Source: Pseudolysinimonas yzui
GTDB lineage: Bacteria; Actinomycetota; Actinomycetes; Actinomycetales; Microbacteriaceae
Assembly: GCF_014653215.1 (NCBI RefSeq)
Contig: NZ_BNAI01000003.1
Location: 248,001 to 312,000, forward strand
Reading direction: 5' to 3'
DNA: 64,000 nt
Shown here: piece by piece, positions 10,514 to 20,233 of the stretch
How the letters are laid out: the number at the start of each line of letters is the position of its first letter
How positions within the stretch are numbered: the stretch's first letter is position 1
The notes under the pieces: generated by a model
What the model was told of the DNA's origin: nothing
Seen by the model: the letters and a program-made list of their open reading frames with translations, nothing else
The model's database searches: none
Translations under genes and position numbers: made by a program

Positions 10514-11956
10514 TCAGGCGGGTGCGGCTTCCGGCGGCGCCTCGGGTGAGCCCTCGGCCGCGACCAACGGAACGCGCGGCATCGCGATCGCGGCGACCAG
10601 CAAGACGGCGGCGCCGATCGCCCCGCCGAGGAACACCGCACCCGCGGCCGCCTCCATCGTCGACGGAATCGTCTCGTCGCCGCCATTCGCGAGGATGACG
10701 GCGTTCGCGACCGCGCCGAGTGCCGCCGCCCCGATCGACTGCCCGATCGAGCGCGAGAACAGCTGGGTGCCGGTCACGACCCCGCGTTCGCTCCAGTCCA
10801 CGCTGGACTGGGCGGCGACCAGACTGCTGACCGCCGCGAAGCCGAACCCGGCACCGATCAGGAAGCACAACCCGGCGACCACCCAGATCGACGGGCTGAA
10901 GGTCGATAGGGCGAGCCCCGCGGTGCTGACCACCAGCAGAGCCGCGCCCAGGATCGTCGTGGGGCGGAAGCCGAACCGCAGATAGAGGCGACCGGCGATC
11001 GTCGCGGCGAGCGGCCAGCCGATCGTGAGGGCGCCGAGCGCCAGACCGGCCGCGATCGGCTCGGCCCCGGTCGTCACCGTCAGGAAGGTGGGCACATATG
11101 CGGTGAGGCCGATGAGCACCGCGCCGACGCAGAATCCGAGGAGGTTGGTGGTCCACAGCAGACGCCGCGACAACGCCCAGAACGGCAGGATCGGCTCAGC
11201 CGCCCGCCGCTCGACCAGCACGAAGGCGACGAGCAGCAGCGCGCCCGCACCCAGCACCGCGAGGCTTTGCGGCGAATCCCACGCCCATCCGGTGCCGCCC
11301 TGCAGCACGCCCAGAAGCAGCAGCGTCACCGACACGCTCAGCAGTGCCGCCCCCGCGTAGTCGATGCGATGCTGCCGCGGCTCGACCTTCTCCCGGAAGC
11401 GCGACCAGATCATCCAACCGGCGAGGAGGCAGAGCGGGATGTTGATGAAGAAGATGCCGCGCCACAGGTCGAACTGCGCGAAGACGCCGCCCAGGGTCGG
11501 GCCGACCACGGCGGCGATCGCCCACACGCTCGCCATGTAGCCCTGCACCCGGGCGCGTTCCTCGAGCGTGTAGATGTCGCCGACCATCGTGATGACGATC
11601 GGCAGGATCGCTCCGGCGCCGATGCCCTGGATGGCGCGGAAGACGATCAGGCTGGGCATGTCCCAGGCGAACCCGCAGAGGATCGAGCCGAGCAGGAACA
11701 CCGAGATCCCCCACAGGATGAGCGGCTTGCGTCCGAACAGATCGGCCAGCTTCGCGTAGATCGGAACGGTGACCGCCGAGGCGAGCAGGTAGATCGAGAA
11801 CAGCCACGGGAACGACGTGAAGCCCCCGATGTCGGCGACGATCGACGGCACGGCTGTGGCGATCACGGTGGAGTCGATCGCGACGAGACCGGTCGCCAGC
11901 ATCATGGCGAGAAGGAGGGGTCCGCGCTCGGACCGGAAGCCGACGGCAGTGCTCAC
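10514..11956 (-). CDS. MFS drug-efflux transporter, EmrB/QacA (DHA2) type
   Basis: Proton-driven multidrug exporter of 480 residues with about 14 membrane helices. Family motifs are motif A in KLADLFGRKPLILWG (about residues 70-84), the segment FRAIQGIGAGAILP (motif B, about 105-118), and motif C-like GPTLGGVFAQF (about 143-153). The basic linker FREKVEPRQHRIDYAG marks the switch to helix 7. The start is uncertain: GTG at 11956 gives the usual family N-terminus, an ATG at 11983 adds nine residues. It is divergent from the CPBP protease gene, with 59 bases between them. Confidence 0.88.
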   Translation of the reverse strand: MSTAVGFRSERGPLLLAMMLATGLVAIDSTVIATAVPSIVADIGGFTSFPWLFSIYLLASAVTVPIYAKLADLFGRKPLILWGISVFLLGSILCGFAWDMPSLIVFRAIQGIGAGAILPIVITMVGDIYTLEERARVQGYMASVWAIAAVVGPTLGGVFAQFDLWRGIFFINIPLCLLAGWMIWSRFREKVEPRQHRIDYAGAALLSVSVTLLLLGVLQGGTGWAWDSPQSLAVLGAGALLLVAFVLVERRAAEPILPFWALSRRLLWTTNLLGFCVGAVLIGLTAYVPTFLTVTTGAEPIAAGLALGALTIGWPLAATIAGRLYLRFGFRPTTILGAALLVVSTAGLALSTFSPSIWVVAGLCFLIGAGFGFAAVSSLVAAQSSVDWSERGVVTGTQLFSRSIGQSIGAAALGAVANAVILANGGDETIPSTMEAAAGAVFLGGAIGAAVLLVAAIAMPRVPLVAAEGSPEAPPEAAPA

Positions 11957-12015
11957 TCGCCCTAGCCAACCACCACGGCGCACGCCCGCGCTGGCAATTC
12001 GAGGATGATGGGCAG

Positions 12016-12762
12016 GTGGATGCCCCTGCTCTCGCCCTCCTCGGCGTCGTGGTGGGGGTGCTGCTCTGGCGGGCGCTCACCCGCGAGCGTCGTGAATACG
12101 GTCGCTTCAAGCGGCTGCGCTCGACGGTCGCCCGGCAGAAGGTCTACCGGCGCTGGCTGATCGAGGGGGCGCTCGCACTCGGCGGTCTGTCGCTCGCGAC
12201 GATCGTCGGGGCGTGGCCGCAGATCTCCCCGGTGCTCGTCGCCGCCCAGCGCTGGGAACCGATCGCCGCGATGCGCGCGTTCCTCGCCTCCGACGTCGGG
12301 CTCGCCGTGGCGGTTGCGGCTGCCGTCGTCGTGCTCGCGGGACTTGTCGTGCCGGTCGTGCTCCTGCGCCGCTCGCTCGACGAGGCACCGGCGATCGGCG
12401 ACATCCGCGCGCTGCTGCCCCGCACGCGCGGCGAGCTGCCATACGGCGCGGGGCTGTCGGTGAGTGCCGGGGTCTTCGAGGAGCTGCTGTTCCGCCTCGG
12501 CCTGCCGGCGCTGGGGTTCGCGGTGACCGGTGATGCCGTCGTGGCGTTTCTCGGCGCGACCCTGCTCTTCGGGGTGCTGCACGTCTACCAGGGCCCGCTC
12601 GGCATCCTCTTCTCGACCGTGCTCGGGGCGGTCTTCGTGGCGCTCTACCTCGTGACCGGGTCGATCCTCGTGCCGATCGTGCTGCACGTGGTGATCGACC
12701 TGCGGTCGATGGTGCTCATCCCGATCGCCCTCGGCCGCGTCCTCAACCCGCGGGAGGCGTAG
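12016..12762 (+). CDS. CPBP-family intramembrane metalloprotease
   Basis: A 248-residue membrane protein of the CaaX protease/bacteriocin-processing (Abi) family. Four motifs of the family are visible: EEllfR (Glu155, Glu156, Arg160), FxxxH (Phe185, His189) and HxxxD (His224, Asp228), which together form the intramembrane active site. About seven hydrophobic segments are spread over the protein. The start is GTG at 12016. Its last 20 bases overlap the 3' end of the convergent mfd gene. Substrate unknown. Confidence 0.85.
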   Translation: MDAPALALLGVVVGVLLWRALTRERREYGRFKRLRSTVARQKVYRRWLIEGALALGGLSLATIVGAWPQISPVLVAAQRWEPIAAMRAFLASDVGLAVAVAAAVVVLAGLVVPVVLLRRSLDEAPAIGDIRALLPRTRGELPYGAGLSVSAGVFEELLFRLGLPALGFAVTGDAVVAFLGATLLFGVLHVYQGPLGILFSTVLGAVFVALYLVTGSILVPIVLHVVIDLRSMVLIPIALGRVLNPREA

Positions 12763-15700
12763 GAAGGGGCGGGGCGAAGAGAGCGGTGAGCACGCCGTCG
12801 ACCCAGGCGATGAGGTCGGCGTCGGTGCCCTGCGGCAGCGGGATGCTGAGCGCTTTCGCGGCGGCGAACACGCGGGCTCCCGGGTACATGCGCTTGAGCC
12901 GCAACTGCTTCGAGTCGGGCAGCTCGGCGGGGGCGATGCGCAGGTTGCCGCCGACGGCGACCACCTCCGAGAGCCCCGCCTTGATGGCCGCGCGGCGCAG
13001 TCGGGAGATCGCGACCAGGTTCTTCACGGCATCCGGCAGTTCGCCGTAGCGGTCGGCGAGCTCCTCGGCGACCGCGTCGATGGCGTCGTCGGTCGACGCC
13101 GGAGCCGCCGCCGTGGAGAGCTTCTGGTACGCCTCGAGCCGTAGCCGCTCGCTCTCGAGGTACTCCTCGGGGATGCGGGCATCCACCGGCAGCTCGAGGC
13201 GCAACTCGGTCTGCCCTTCGGCGACGTCGCCGCGGAAGGTCGCGACGGCCTCGCCGATCATGCGCAGGTAGAGGTCGAAGCCGACACCGGCGATATGACC
13301 CGACTGCTCGCCGCCGAGCAGGTTGCCGGCACCGCGGATCTCGAGGTCCTTCAGGGCGACCTGCATCCCCGAGCCGAGTTCGGTGTTGGCGGCGATCGTC
13401 TCGAGGCGGTCCTGCGCGACCTCGCCGAGCGGCTTGGCGTCGTCGTAGAGGAAGTACGCGTAGGCGCGCTCCCGTCCGCGGCCGACCCGCCCGCGGATCT
13501 GGTGCAGTTGCGAGAGCCCGTACTTGTCGGCGGCGTCGATGATGAGGGTGTTGGCGTTGGCGATGTCGATGCCGGTCTCGATGATCGTCGTGCTCACCAG
13601 GACATCGAACTTGCGTTCCCAGAAGTCGACGATCACCTGCTCGAGCACGTTCTCGGAGAGCTGCCCGTGGGCGACGGCGATGCGGGCCTCGGGCACGAGG
13701 TCGGCGAGCTGTGCCGCGACGCGGTTGATCGACGAGACGCGGTTGTGCACGAAGAACACCTGACCCTCGCGCAGCAGCTCGCGCCGGATGGCGGCCGCCA
13801 CCTGCTTCTCGTTGTACGGGCCGACGAAGGTGAGGATCGGATGCCGGTCTTCCGGCGGGGTCGCGAGGGTCGACATTTCGCGGATGCCGGTCACCGCCAT
13901 CTCGAGCGTGCGCGGGATCGGCGTCGCGCTCATGGCGAGGATGTCGACGTTGGTCTTCAGCTTCTTCAGCGCGTCCTTGTGCTCGACCCCGAAGCGCTGC
14001 TCCTCGTCGATGACGACGAGCCCGAGATCCTTGAAGCGGATGCCGTCGCTGAGCAGTCGGTGGGTGCCGATGACGACATCCACCGAGCCGTCGGCGAGCC
14101 CCTCGATGGTCTCCTTCGACTCCTTGTCGGTCTGGAACCGGCTGAGCGCACGCAGGTGCACGGGGAAGCCGGCGAAGCGCTCGGCGAAGGTCTCCATGTG
14201 CTGCCGCACGAGCAGCGTCGTCGGCACGAGCATCGCGACCTGCTTGCCGTCCTGCACGGCCTTGAACGCGGCGCGCACGGCGATCTCGGTCTTGCCGTAG
14301 CCGACGTCGCCCGAGATGAGCCGGTCCATCGGGATCGGCCGTTCCATGTCGGCCTTGACGTCGTCGATCGTGATGAGCTGGTCGGGCGTCTCGGCGAAGG
14401 CGAAGGCCTCCTCGAGTTCGCGCTGCCACGGGGTGTCGGGCGGGAAGGCGTGCCCGACACTCGCCATGCGCGCGGAGTAGAGCTTCACCAGTTCGACGGC
14501 GATGTCGCGCACCGCCTTGCGGGCCTTGCCCTTCGCGGCCGCCCAGTCGGATCCGCCCATCTTCGACAGGGCGGGTGCCTCACCGCCGACGTAGCGGGAG
14601 AGCAGATCGAGCTGGTCGGTCGGCACACTGAGCCGGTCGGGCGCGCCGCCGCGTTTGCTCGGCGCGTACTCCAGCACGAGGTACTCGCGTACAACGCGGG
14701 CGTGTTGCGTGCCGAGCGGGCCGCGCGCGGTGCGCTCCCCCGACGCCACCTCGCGCTGGATGAGTTCGACGAACCGGCCGATCCCGTGGGTCTCGTGCAC
14801 GACGTAGTCGCCGGCCTTCAGCTGCAGCGGGTCGACGACGTTCTTGCGGCGGCTCGCCAGCCGCCGGGTGCCGCGCGCGTCGACCGATGCGGCTCGCCCG
14901 TAGAACTCGGCCTCGGAGAGCACGGCGATCTTCTCGTCGGGCAGCGCGAACCCCGCCTCGATCGCGGCCTGCTCCAGCGTGGGCGCCACCCCGGCCTCGG
15001 CGAGCACGTCACCCGCACGTTCCACGAGGCCCGCGCCGGCTGCGGTCACCGTCACGTTCCAGCCATCGCGCACGAGACCCGCGACGTAGTCGACGGCGCC
15101 CTCGACCTGACCGGCGAAGCTCGGGATGACGGTGCCCGGGATGCGCACGACCTCGTCGGCGTCGGAGTCGAACGGGCTGAACGTCCACCAGGTGCGCGGC
15201 CTCGCCGCCGCGCGCAGCTGGGAGACGGTGAGGAAGTCGCCGCGGTCGAGGCTGATCGGCGCCTTCGCCCCCGCCGTCGCCGCGCTCCAGGCCGCCTCGA
15301 GGAACTCGCGGTTGGTCTCCGCGAGGCTCAGCGCCCGGGTGGCGACGCGTTCCGGGCTGAGGATCGCCACCGCGGCATCCTCGGGCAGCAGGTCGGTGAC
15401 CGGCACCAGTTCGCCGACGAGCGCGGGGGCGAGACTCTCCATCCCCTCGACCGGGATGCCTTCGGCGATCTTCGCCAGCATCCCCTCGAGACTCGGGAAC
15501 TCGCGCTCCATCTCCCGGGCGCGCTGCCGCACCGCGTCGGTGAGCAGCAGTTCGCGGCTCGGCAGCAGGTCGACGGAGGTCAGATCGTCGGGCAGCGAAC
15601 GCTGATCGGCGACCGAGAAGAAGCGCAGTTGCTCGATCTCGTCGCCGAAGAAGTCAGCGCGCACCGGATGTTCGGCATCCGGCGGGAAGACGTCGAGGAT

Positions 15701-16252
15701 GCCGCCGCGCACCGCGAACTCGCCGCGTCGGGTGACGAGGTCGACTCGGGCGTAGGCCAGCTCGGCGAGCTTCAGGGACAGGCCGGGGAGGTCGTAACCG
15801 CGCCCGCCGCGGGTGAGTTCGAGCGACGGGACGTCGGCGAGGCCGGGCACGACGGGCTGCAACGCGGCACGCACGCTGGCGACGACGACGAGGTGGCCAC
15901 GACGGGCGGCGTCCCACCGCGCGATCTCGCGCAGGGTGCGCAGGCGTCGTCCCACCGTCTCGGCGCTCGGGCTCAGGCGCTCGTGCGGCAGGGTCTCCCA
16001 CGCCGGGAAGTCGAGCACCGTCGCGTCGGGCAGGTAGGCGTGCAGCGACCCGGTGATCGCCTCGGCCTCACGGCTCGTCGCGGTGACGGCGAGCACCGCC
16101 TGCGCCGGTCCCCGGGCGTCGAGCAGCGCGGCGATGACCGGCACACGCAGCCCCTCGACGAGGGAGAAGTCGGCGTCGGTTCCGCTCAGTTTCAGGGCGG
16201 TCTGGAGCGCGCGGGCATGCGCCAACCTCGGAATCACGGCATGCAGACCCAC
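12743..16252 (-). CDS. mfd: Transcription-repair coupling factor
   Basis: Superfamily 2 DNA translocase that removes RNA polymerase stalled at lesions and recruits UvrA. 1169 residues, the usual length. An N-terminal UvrB-like region (about 1-350), the CarD/RNA-polymerase interaction domain (about 490-570, PLQLKAGDYVVHETHGIGRF), helicase motifs with Walker A GDVGYGKTE (about 645) and DEEQ (about 750), motif VI QIRGRVGRGRERAY, and a C-terminal TRCF domain are all present. The start is GTG at 16252; a TAAGCT hexamer seven bases upstream suggests a leaderless message. The large plus-strand frames through this gene are shadows. Confidence 0.97.
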   Translation of the reverse strand: MGLHAVIPRLAHARALQTALKLSGTDADFSLVEGLRVPVIAALLDARGPAQAVLAVTATSREAEAITGSLHAYLPDATVLDFPAWETLPHERLSPSAETVGRRLRTLREIARWDAARRGHLVVVASVRAALQPVVPGLADVPSLELTRGGRGYDLPGLSLKLAELAYARVDLVTRRGEFAVRGGILDVFPPDAEHPVRADFFGDEIEQLRFFSVADQRSLPDDLTSVDLLPSRELLLTDAVRQRAREMEREFPSLEGMLAKIAEGIPVEGMESLAPALVGELVPVTDLLPEDAAVAILSPERVATRALSLAETNREFLEAAWSAATAGAKAPISLDRGDFLTVSQLRAAARPRTWWTFSPFDSDADEVVRIPGTVIPSFAGQVEGAVDYVAGLVRDGWNVTVTAAGAGLVERAGDVLAEAGVAPTLEQAAIEAGFALPDEKIAVLSEAEFYGRAASVDARGTRRLASRRKNVVDPLQLKAGDYVVHETHGIGRFVELIQREVASGERTARGPLGTQHARVVREYLVLEYAPSKRGGAPDRLSVPTDQLDLLSRYVGGEAPALSKMGGSDWAAAKGKARKAVRDIAVELVKLYSARMASVGHAFPPDTPWQRELEEAFAFAETPDQLITIDDVKADMERPIPMDRLISGDVGYGKTEIAVRAAFKAVQDGKQVAMLVPTTLLVRQHMETFAERFAGFPVHLRALSRFQTDKESKETIEGLADGSVDVVIGTHRLLSDGIRFKDLGLVVIDEEQRFGVEHKDALKKLKTNVDILAMSATPIPRTLEMAVTGIREMSTLATPPEDRHPILTFVGPYNEKQVAAAIRRELLREGQVFFVHNRVSSINRVAAQLADLVPEARIAVAHGQLSENVLEQVIVDFWERKFDVLVSTTIIETGIDIANANTLIIDAADKYGLSQLHQIRGRVGRGRERAYAYFLYDDAKPLGEVAQDRLETIAANTELGSGMQVALKDLEIRGAGNLLGGEQSGHIAGVGFDLYLRMIGEAVATFRGDVAEGQTELRLELPVDARIPEEYLESERLRLEAYQKLSTAAAPASTDDAIDAVAEELADRYGELPDAVKNLVAISRLRRAAIKAGLSEVVAVGGNLRIAPAELPDSKQLRLKRMYPGARVFAAAKALSIPLPQGTDADLIAWVDGVLTALFAPPLPTPPAG

Positions 16253-16259
16253 TCGTTCG

Positions 16260-16265
16260 AGCTTA
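16260..16265 (-). promoter_or_regulatory. Predicted -10 box of a leaderless transcript (mfd)
   Basis: Minus-strand TAAGCT ends seven bases before the GTG start at 16252, with no Shine-Dalgarno in the gap. Confidence 0.4.
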
Positions 16266-16277
16266 GGCGGGCGAGGA

Positions 16278-19200
16278 TCACATCGCCGCGAGTGCCGCGA
16301 TCTCAGCACCGCTCAGCACGCGGCCGTAGAAGCGCACCTCGTCGATCGCGCCGTTCACATAGTCGGTGCGGACGCCGTTCCACTTGGCGGCGCCGACGAT
16401 GGTGGGCCCGAAGGCGGTCCACGAGGTCGGTGCCGTGGCCGTCCCCTGCGACACGCCGTTGACGTAGAGCTGCATCGTGCCCGCCGTCTTGTTGTAAACA
16501 CCGGCGACGTGATACCAGGTGCCCGTCACAAGCGTCGCCGCACCGTCGATGGTGACGAACGCGCTCGAGGTCGAGTCGCCGCCGGTCTGCGCGAAGCGGA
16601 ACTTGCCCGCACCGTTGGTTCCGATGAAGAAGGGGCTGACATTGGTGCCGTCGATGGAAGCCAGCGTCTGGTAGCCCGCGGTGTTGTTGAACTTGACCCA
16701 GGCGGCGACGGTGTAGCTCTCGCTCGTCTCGATCACGCGCTGGTTGCCCGACGTCAGCGCCCAGCTGTTGGTCGCGCCCGATAGGTTCAGCGCGGACCCC
16801 AGCCCGGATTTGCTGACCGCCCACGTGGCGCCCGCTTGCAGGGTGAGCGAGTTGAGGTTGCCCGAACTGTCGGCGGCCGTGGCACCGAAGCCTTCATTGA
16901 AGGCCCAGATGGCGCCGGGCGAACGGGCAACGTTCGCGTTCGTCGCAATGTGCTGGTTGCCGACGTTGTCGGTGACGACGTAGCGGTACATGTAGCACGT
17001 GCCGCTCCCGCTCACCGTGTCGGTGAAGGGCGAGGTCGGGCTGGTGCCGCCGGACACGGTCGCGAAGCTGCCGAAGGTGCCGCAGGTTCCGCCGTTCTGA
17101 GTTGCCGTCGCGCGTTGCAGCAATCGGCTCGCAATGCCGGAACCGCTCTCGGTTCCCGTCGTGAACGAGACCGAGATCGTGGTGCCGCTGTAGATGCCGT
17201 TGAGGTAGCTGACCGTGCCCGCGGCCGGCGCCGTGTTGTCGGCCACGAACGTCAGGTTCGACGCGGTGGATGCCGTGCCGGCGTTGTTCGTCGCCGTCAC
17301 CGTACGCGTGCCCGGAGCCGCCGGGGCGCCACTCCAGGAGTAGGTGTTCACGCCGAGAGCGCCGGGCGTGGACGTCCAGTTCGTGCCCGCCGCCTGGTAT
17401 GCCCAGCTCGCGATGCCCGACTGAGCGTCAGTCGAGGTGCCGGTGACGACGAACGAGCCCGATGCCGCACCGGAGTTGTAGTAGACGGTGGAGCCCGAGC
17501 CGCTCCAGTAGGAGTTGACCGGCGACGAGATCGCGAGGGTCGGCGTCGACGGGGCGGTGTCGTCGACCTTGATGTCGCCGCTCGTGTAGGTCGTCGTGTT
17601 GCCGAGCGTGTCCGAGACCGTGTACTGGTACCGGTAGCAAGCGCCCGTAGTGACGGTGTCGGCCCTCGGCGACGTCGGGTCGGTCCCACCGGTCACCAGC
17701 GCGTAGCTGCCGAAGGTGCCACACGTTCCGGTGGTCAGCGTCGCTGTGGCGCGGGTCAGCGTGCGGCCGGTGGTCAAGAGTCCGCTCGAGTCGGTGCCCG
17801 CGCTGAACCCGATGCTGAGGTTGGGCGACGTCGAGTAGCGCGACCCGGTGCCGACGAGTCCGGTCGCGTCGACCGAGCCGCCGGTCGGGCCGGTCGTGTC
17901 GGATGCACCGGACGTACCCAGCTGGTAATGGTTCGTCACCGTCCCCGCGGGGAGCACGCTCGTGTAGACCGCGACCTCGTCGAGGGTTCCCGCGAAGTAG
18001 TTGGCCCCGAAACCCAGCCGGCCGAAGTTGAGCGTCGACTGCGCGTTGAGCAATCCAGTGTTTCCCGTCGTCGTGCCGACGAGCGCACCGTCCACATAGA
18101 GCGCGAGCGCGCCCGTCGACTGGGTGCGGGTGAAGACGACGTGGTGCCACCGGTTGTCGTTGTAGGTGGCGGGCGACGCGACGCTGATCTCGGGCAGCCC
18201 GACGCCCGCGACGATCTTGCCCGCGCACATCGAGACCCCGAAGTCCTGCGCCCCACCGGCGAGGTCGGCGTCGACCAGTCCGGCGCCGTGCCACCACTGG
18301 GTGCACGGGGTCTGCCCGTAGACCTCGCCGACGAAGTTCTGCGAGGACTTGACCCAGAACTCGATCGAGAAGTCGGCGGCGATCTGTCGAGCCGCGGTCG
18401 CGTAGTCGTTGATCCCGTCGAACTGCACCGCGGTGTCGAGGTCGTTGGGCAGAGCGCCGGTCACCCCCGGTGTCGGAGCGTTGAAGAAGGTGCCGTCGTT
18501 GTTGGCGACGCCCTTGTCATCCATGACCCCGGCGGTGCTGGCATCGCCGAGCCGCCACCGGCTGAGCTGCCCGGCCGTGTCGACCACCGCTCCCCGATAG
18601 TCGACCTTGGCGACACTCGCGCTCGTCGTGATCGATTGATTGCCGACGGCATCCGTCACCACGTAGCGGTAGATGTAACACATCGCGTTCACGACCTGGC
18701 TGTCGACGTACGGTGACGTCGGCGAGGTGGACCCGATATCGATGAAGTTCGAGTACGTGCTGCCGCAGGTGCCGCTGTTGTTGGCCGCCTGCGAACGCTG
18801 CAACTGTCGAGTAGCCACGCCGGCGCCGGCGTCCGTGCCGGTCGTGAAGGTCAGCGTCACCGACTTGCCGGGCTGGTTGCCGTCAAGGTAGCTGAGCGAG
18901 CCGAGGGGCGGTGCGGTCGTGTCGTTGGTGAAGGTCAGGTTGGTGACCGCTGTGTTGCCGATCACATCACGCCCGGTGACGGCGACCGTGGGGGTGCTGG
19001 CCGTCGCCGCGCCCCACGCAAACGGGTTGGAGACGTACGGCCCGCCCGCCGGAGCGGAGACGGTCGACGGGGTGTGGGTCCACCCAGTCGTCGTGCCACC
19101 CAGTGCACCGGTCTGGCTCGAGGCCGGTCCCGTGCCGCCGTCGGTGACGGTGTTGGTCACCGTGAACGATCCCACGGTGGATCCGCGGTAGTAGACGGTC

Positions 19201-19739
19201 GAACCGACGAGAGCCGCCCCGCCGCTGACGTTGCTCAGCGAGAGGGCATTGACCGGCGGAGTCGTATCGACGGTGACGACGGCGCTCATGGCGCTCTCGG
19301 TGCCGCGCCAGTTCGTGGCGAACACCGGCGTCACCGTGTATCGCCAGGTACCCGCGGGAACCGAGCTCTCGATGCAGCTCGTCGCCGTCACCACACCTGT
19401 GCACGCGCTGAGGATCGTCTGCAGAGCGAGCGTCGACGAGTTGTACCGGCGGATCTCGTATCCGGTCACCGCCGCCCCGTTGGCCAGGGTCGACGCCGAC
19501 CAGCTCACGGTGACATTCGCGCCGCTCGCGGTCGCGGTCGGCGTCGCACCGGCGCTCACCGAGGTCGCGAGGGCCGAGCCGGCACTCCCCGCCGTGACGG
19601 CGACGAGCCAGTACGACCACGCAGCGCCGCCGACGAGCACGAGCAGGGCGGCGGCGCACATCATGAGGAGCGCGCGCTTCCACCGGGCCGGCGCAGAGAG
19701 GTGCCGGGCCCGGGGTGCGGAGAGCGCGGCTGTCGTCAT
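16278..19739 (-). CDS. Large secreted LamG/FN3 repeat protein
   Basis: Surface or secreted adhesin-like protein, 1153 residues, rich in Ser, Thr and Gly. A basic N-terminus and one hydrophobic segment (about 22-48) end with AAWSYW, the same aromatic box seen in the small proteins encoded upstream. Then come an FN3-like domain (about 55-145), alternating Ig-like repeats, and two LamG (concanavalin-A-like) domains (about 393-593 and 945-1150). One repeat type occurs three times, each with GTCG.....F and a C-terminal Y.Y.V(T/S)D.(V/L)GN signature and a Cys pair. No sortase signal or C-terminal anchor is visible, so it is either held by its N-terminal helix or released. Its ATG overlaps the preceding gene by four bases. 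Ligand unknown; LamG domains often bind glycans. Confidence 0.82.
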   Translation of the reverse strand: MTTAALSAPRARHLSAPARWKRALLMMCAAALLVLVGGAAWSYWLVAVTAGSAGSALATSVSAGATPTATASGANVTVSWSASTLANGAAVTGYEIRRYNSSTLALQTILSACTGVVTATSCIESSVPAGTWRYTVTPVFATNWRGTESAMSAVVTVDTTPPVNALSLSNVSGGAALVGSTVYYRGSTVGSFTVTNTVTDGGTGPASSQTGALGGTTTGWTHTPSTVSAPAGGPYVSNPFAWGAATASTPTVAVTGRDVIGNTAVTNLTFTNDTTAPPLGSLSYLDGNQPGKSVTLTFTTGTDAGAGVATRQLQRSQAANNSGTCGSTYSNFIDIGSTSPTSPYVDSQVVNAMCYIYRYVVTDAVGNQSITTSASVAKVDYRGAVVDTAGQLSRWRLGDASTAGVMDDKGVANNDGTFFNAPTPGVTGALPNDLDTAVQFDGINDYATAARQIAADFSIEFWVKSSQNFVGEVYGQTPCTQWWHGAGLVDADLAGGAQDFGVSMCAGKIVAGVGLPEISVASPATYNDNRWHHVVFTRTQSTGALALYVDGALVGTTTGNTGLLNAQSTLNFGRLGFGANYFAGTLDEVAVYTSVLPAGTVTNHYQLGTSGASDTTGPTGGSVDATGLVGTGSRYSTSPNLSIGFSAGTDSSGLLTTGRTLTRATATLTTGTCGTFGSYALVTGGTDPTSPRADTVTTGACYRYQYTVSDTLGNTTTYTSGDIKVDDTAPSTPTLAISSPVNSYWSGSGSTVYYNSGAASGSFVVTGTSTDAQSGIASWAYQAAGTNWTSTPGALGVNTYSWSGAPAAPGTRTVTATNNAGTASTASNLTFVADNTAPAAGTVSYLNGIYSGTTISVSFTTGTESGSGIASRLLQRATATQNGGTCGTFGSFATVSGGTSPTSPFTDTVSGSGTCYMYRYVVTDNVGNQHIATNANVARSPGAIWAFNEGFGATAADSSGNLNSLTLQAGATWAVSKSGLGSALNLSGATNSWALTSGNQRVIETSESYTVAAWVKFNNTAGYQTLASIDGTNVSPFFIGTNGAGKFRFAQTGGDSTSSAFVTIDGAATLVTGTWYHVAGVYNKTAGTMQLYVNGVSQGTATAPTSWTAFGPTIVGAAKWNGVRTDYVNGAIDEVRFYGRVLSGAEIAALAAM

Positions 19740-20233
19740 GCGCTCACCAGATAGACCGTGAACGTGGCGCCTTGACAGGCGTTGGCGGCGGATGTCGACA
19801 TCCCGATCGCGTTCGGCAGGGTGATGCCCAGCGAGCCGTTGACCAGGCCCACCCGGGCCGGGATCGTCCACCCGCTGCCGCCGTTGGTCTGCGTCGAGAA
19901 GCTCAGGACGGCGACGTTGCAGCTGCTGTGGCCGGCGTCGACGGCGAAGCCTCCCGTGCCGCTGGCCGTGTCGAGGCTGAGCGAGTTGATGCGCACCGCG
20001 GTGTCGTTCGTGTTGGTCGCCGTCAGGACGACGTGGGCGGTGGCGCCGGGGCGAAGGTTGGCCGGCGGCGTGCCGACCGTGAGGGTGACGGGCACGACGT
20101 CACCGGTCGCGCTGGTGCCGGTGCCGTTCCCGGTGCCGCCCCAGTAGGCGAGGGCGATGCCTCCCACCGGCAGCACGACAAGTGCGAACGCGGCGCAGGC
20201 ACCGAGGATCGCGAGACGGCGACGGCGGATCAT
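19736..20233 (-). CDS. Small secreted AYW-box protein (paralogue 2)
   Basis: A 165-residue exported protein. A basic start and hydrophobic segment (about 8-29) end ALAYW, followed by a Gly/Thr-rich stretch (GGTGNGTGTSATGD). The rest looks like one beta-sandwich: TATNTNDTAVRINSLSLD (about 72-89) and a C-terminal strand ACQGATFTVYL. Two Cys remain in the mature part (in SSCNVA and NACQGA), probably a disulfide. The same plan is seen in the proteins encoded at 20230 and 20846. It resembles the signal-peptide style of SipW-dependent (TasA/camelysin-like) proteins, but no dedicated signal peptidase is in the window. Coupled by 4-base overlaps on both sides. Confidence 0.72.
   Translation of the reverse strand: MIRRRRLAILGACAAFALVVLPVGGIALAYWGGTGNGTGTSATGDVVPVTLTVGTPPANLRPGATAHVVLTATNTNDTAVRINSLSLDTASGTGGFAVDAGHSSCNVAVLSFSTQTNGGSGWTIPARVGLVNGSLGITLPNAIGMSTSAANACQGATFTVYLVSA

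Noticed and set aside
13295-16462. 1055-codon open frame on the plus strand
   Set aside because: It is antisense to mfd, whose motifs are complete. Its translation is Arg/Val/Gly/Asp-rich without any domain, as expected of a GC-driven shadow frame.
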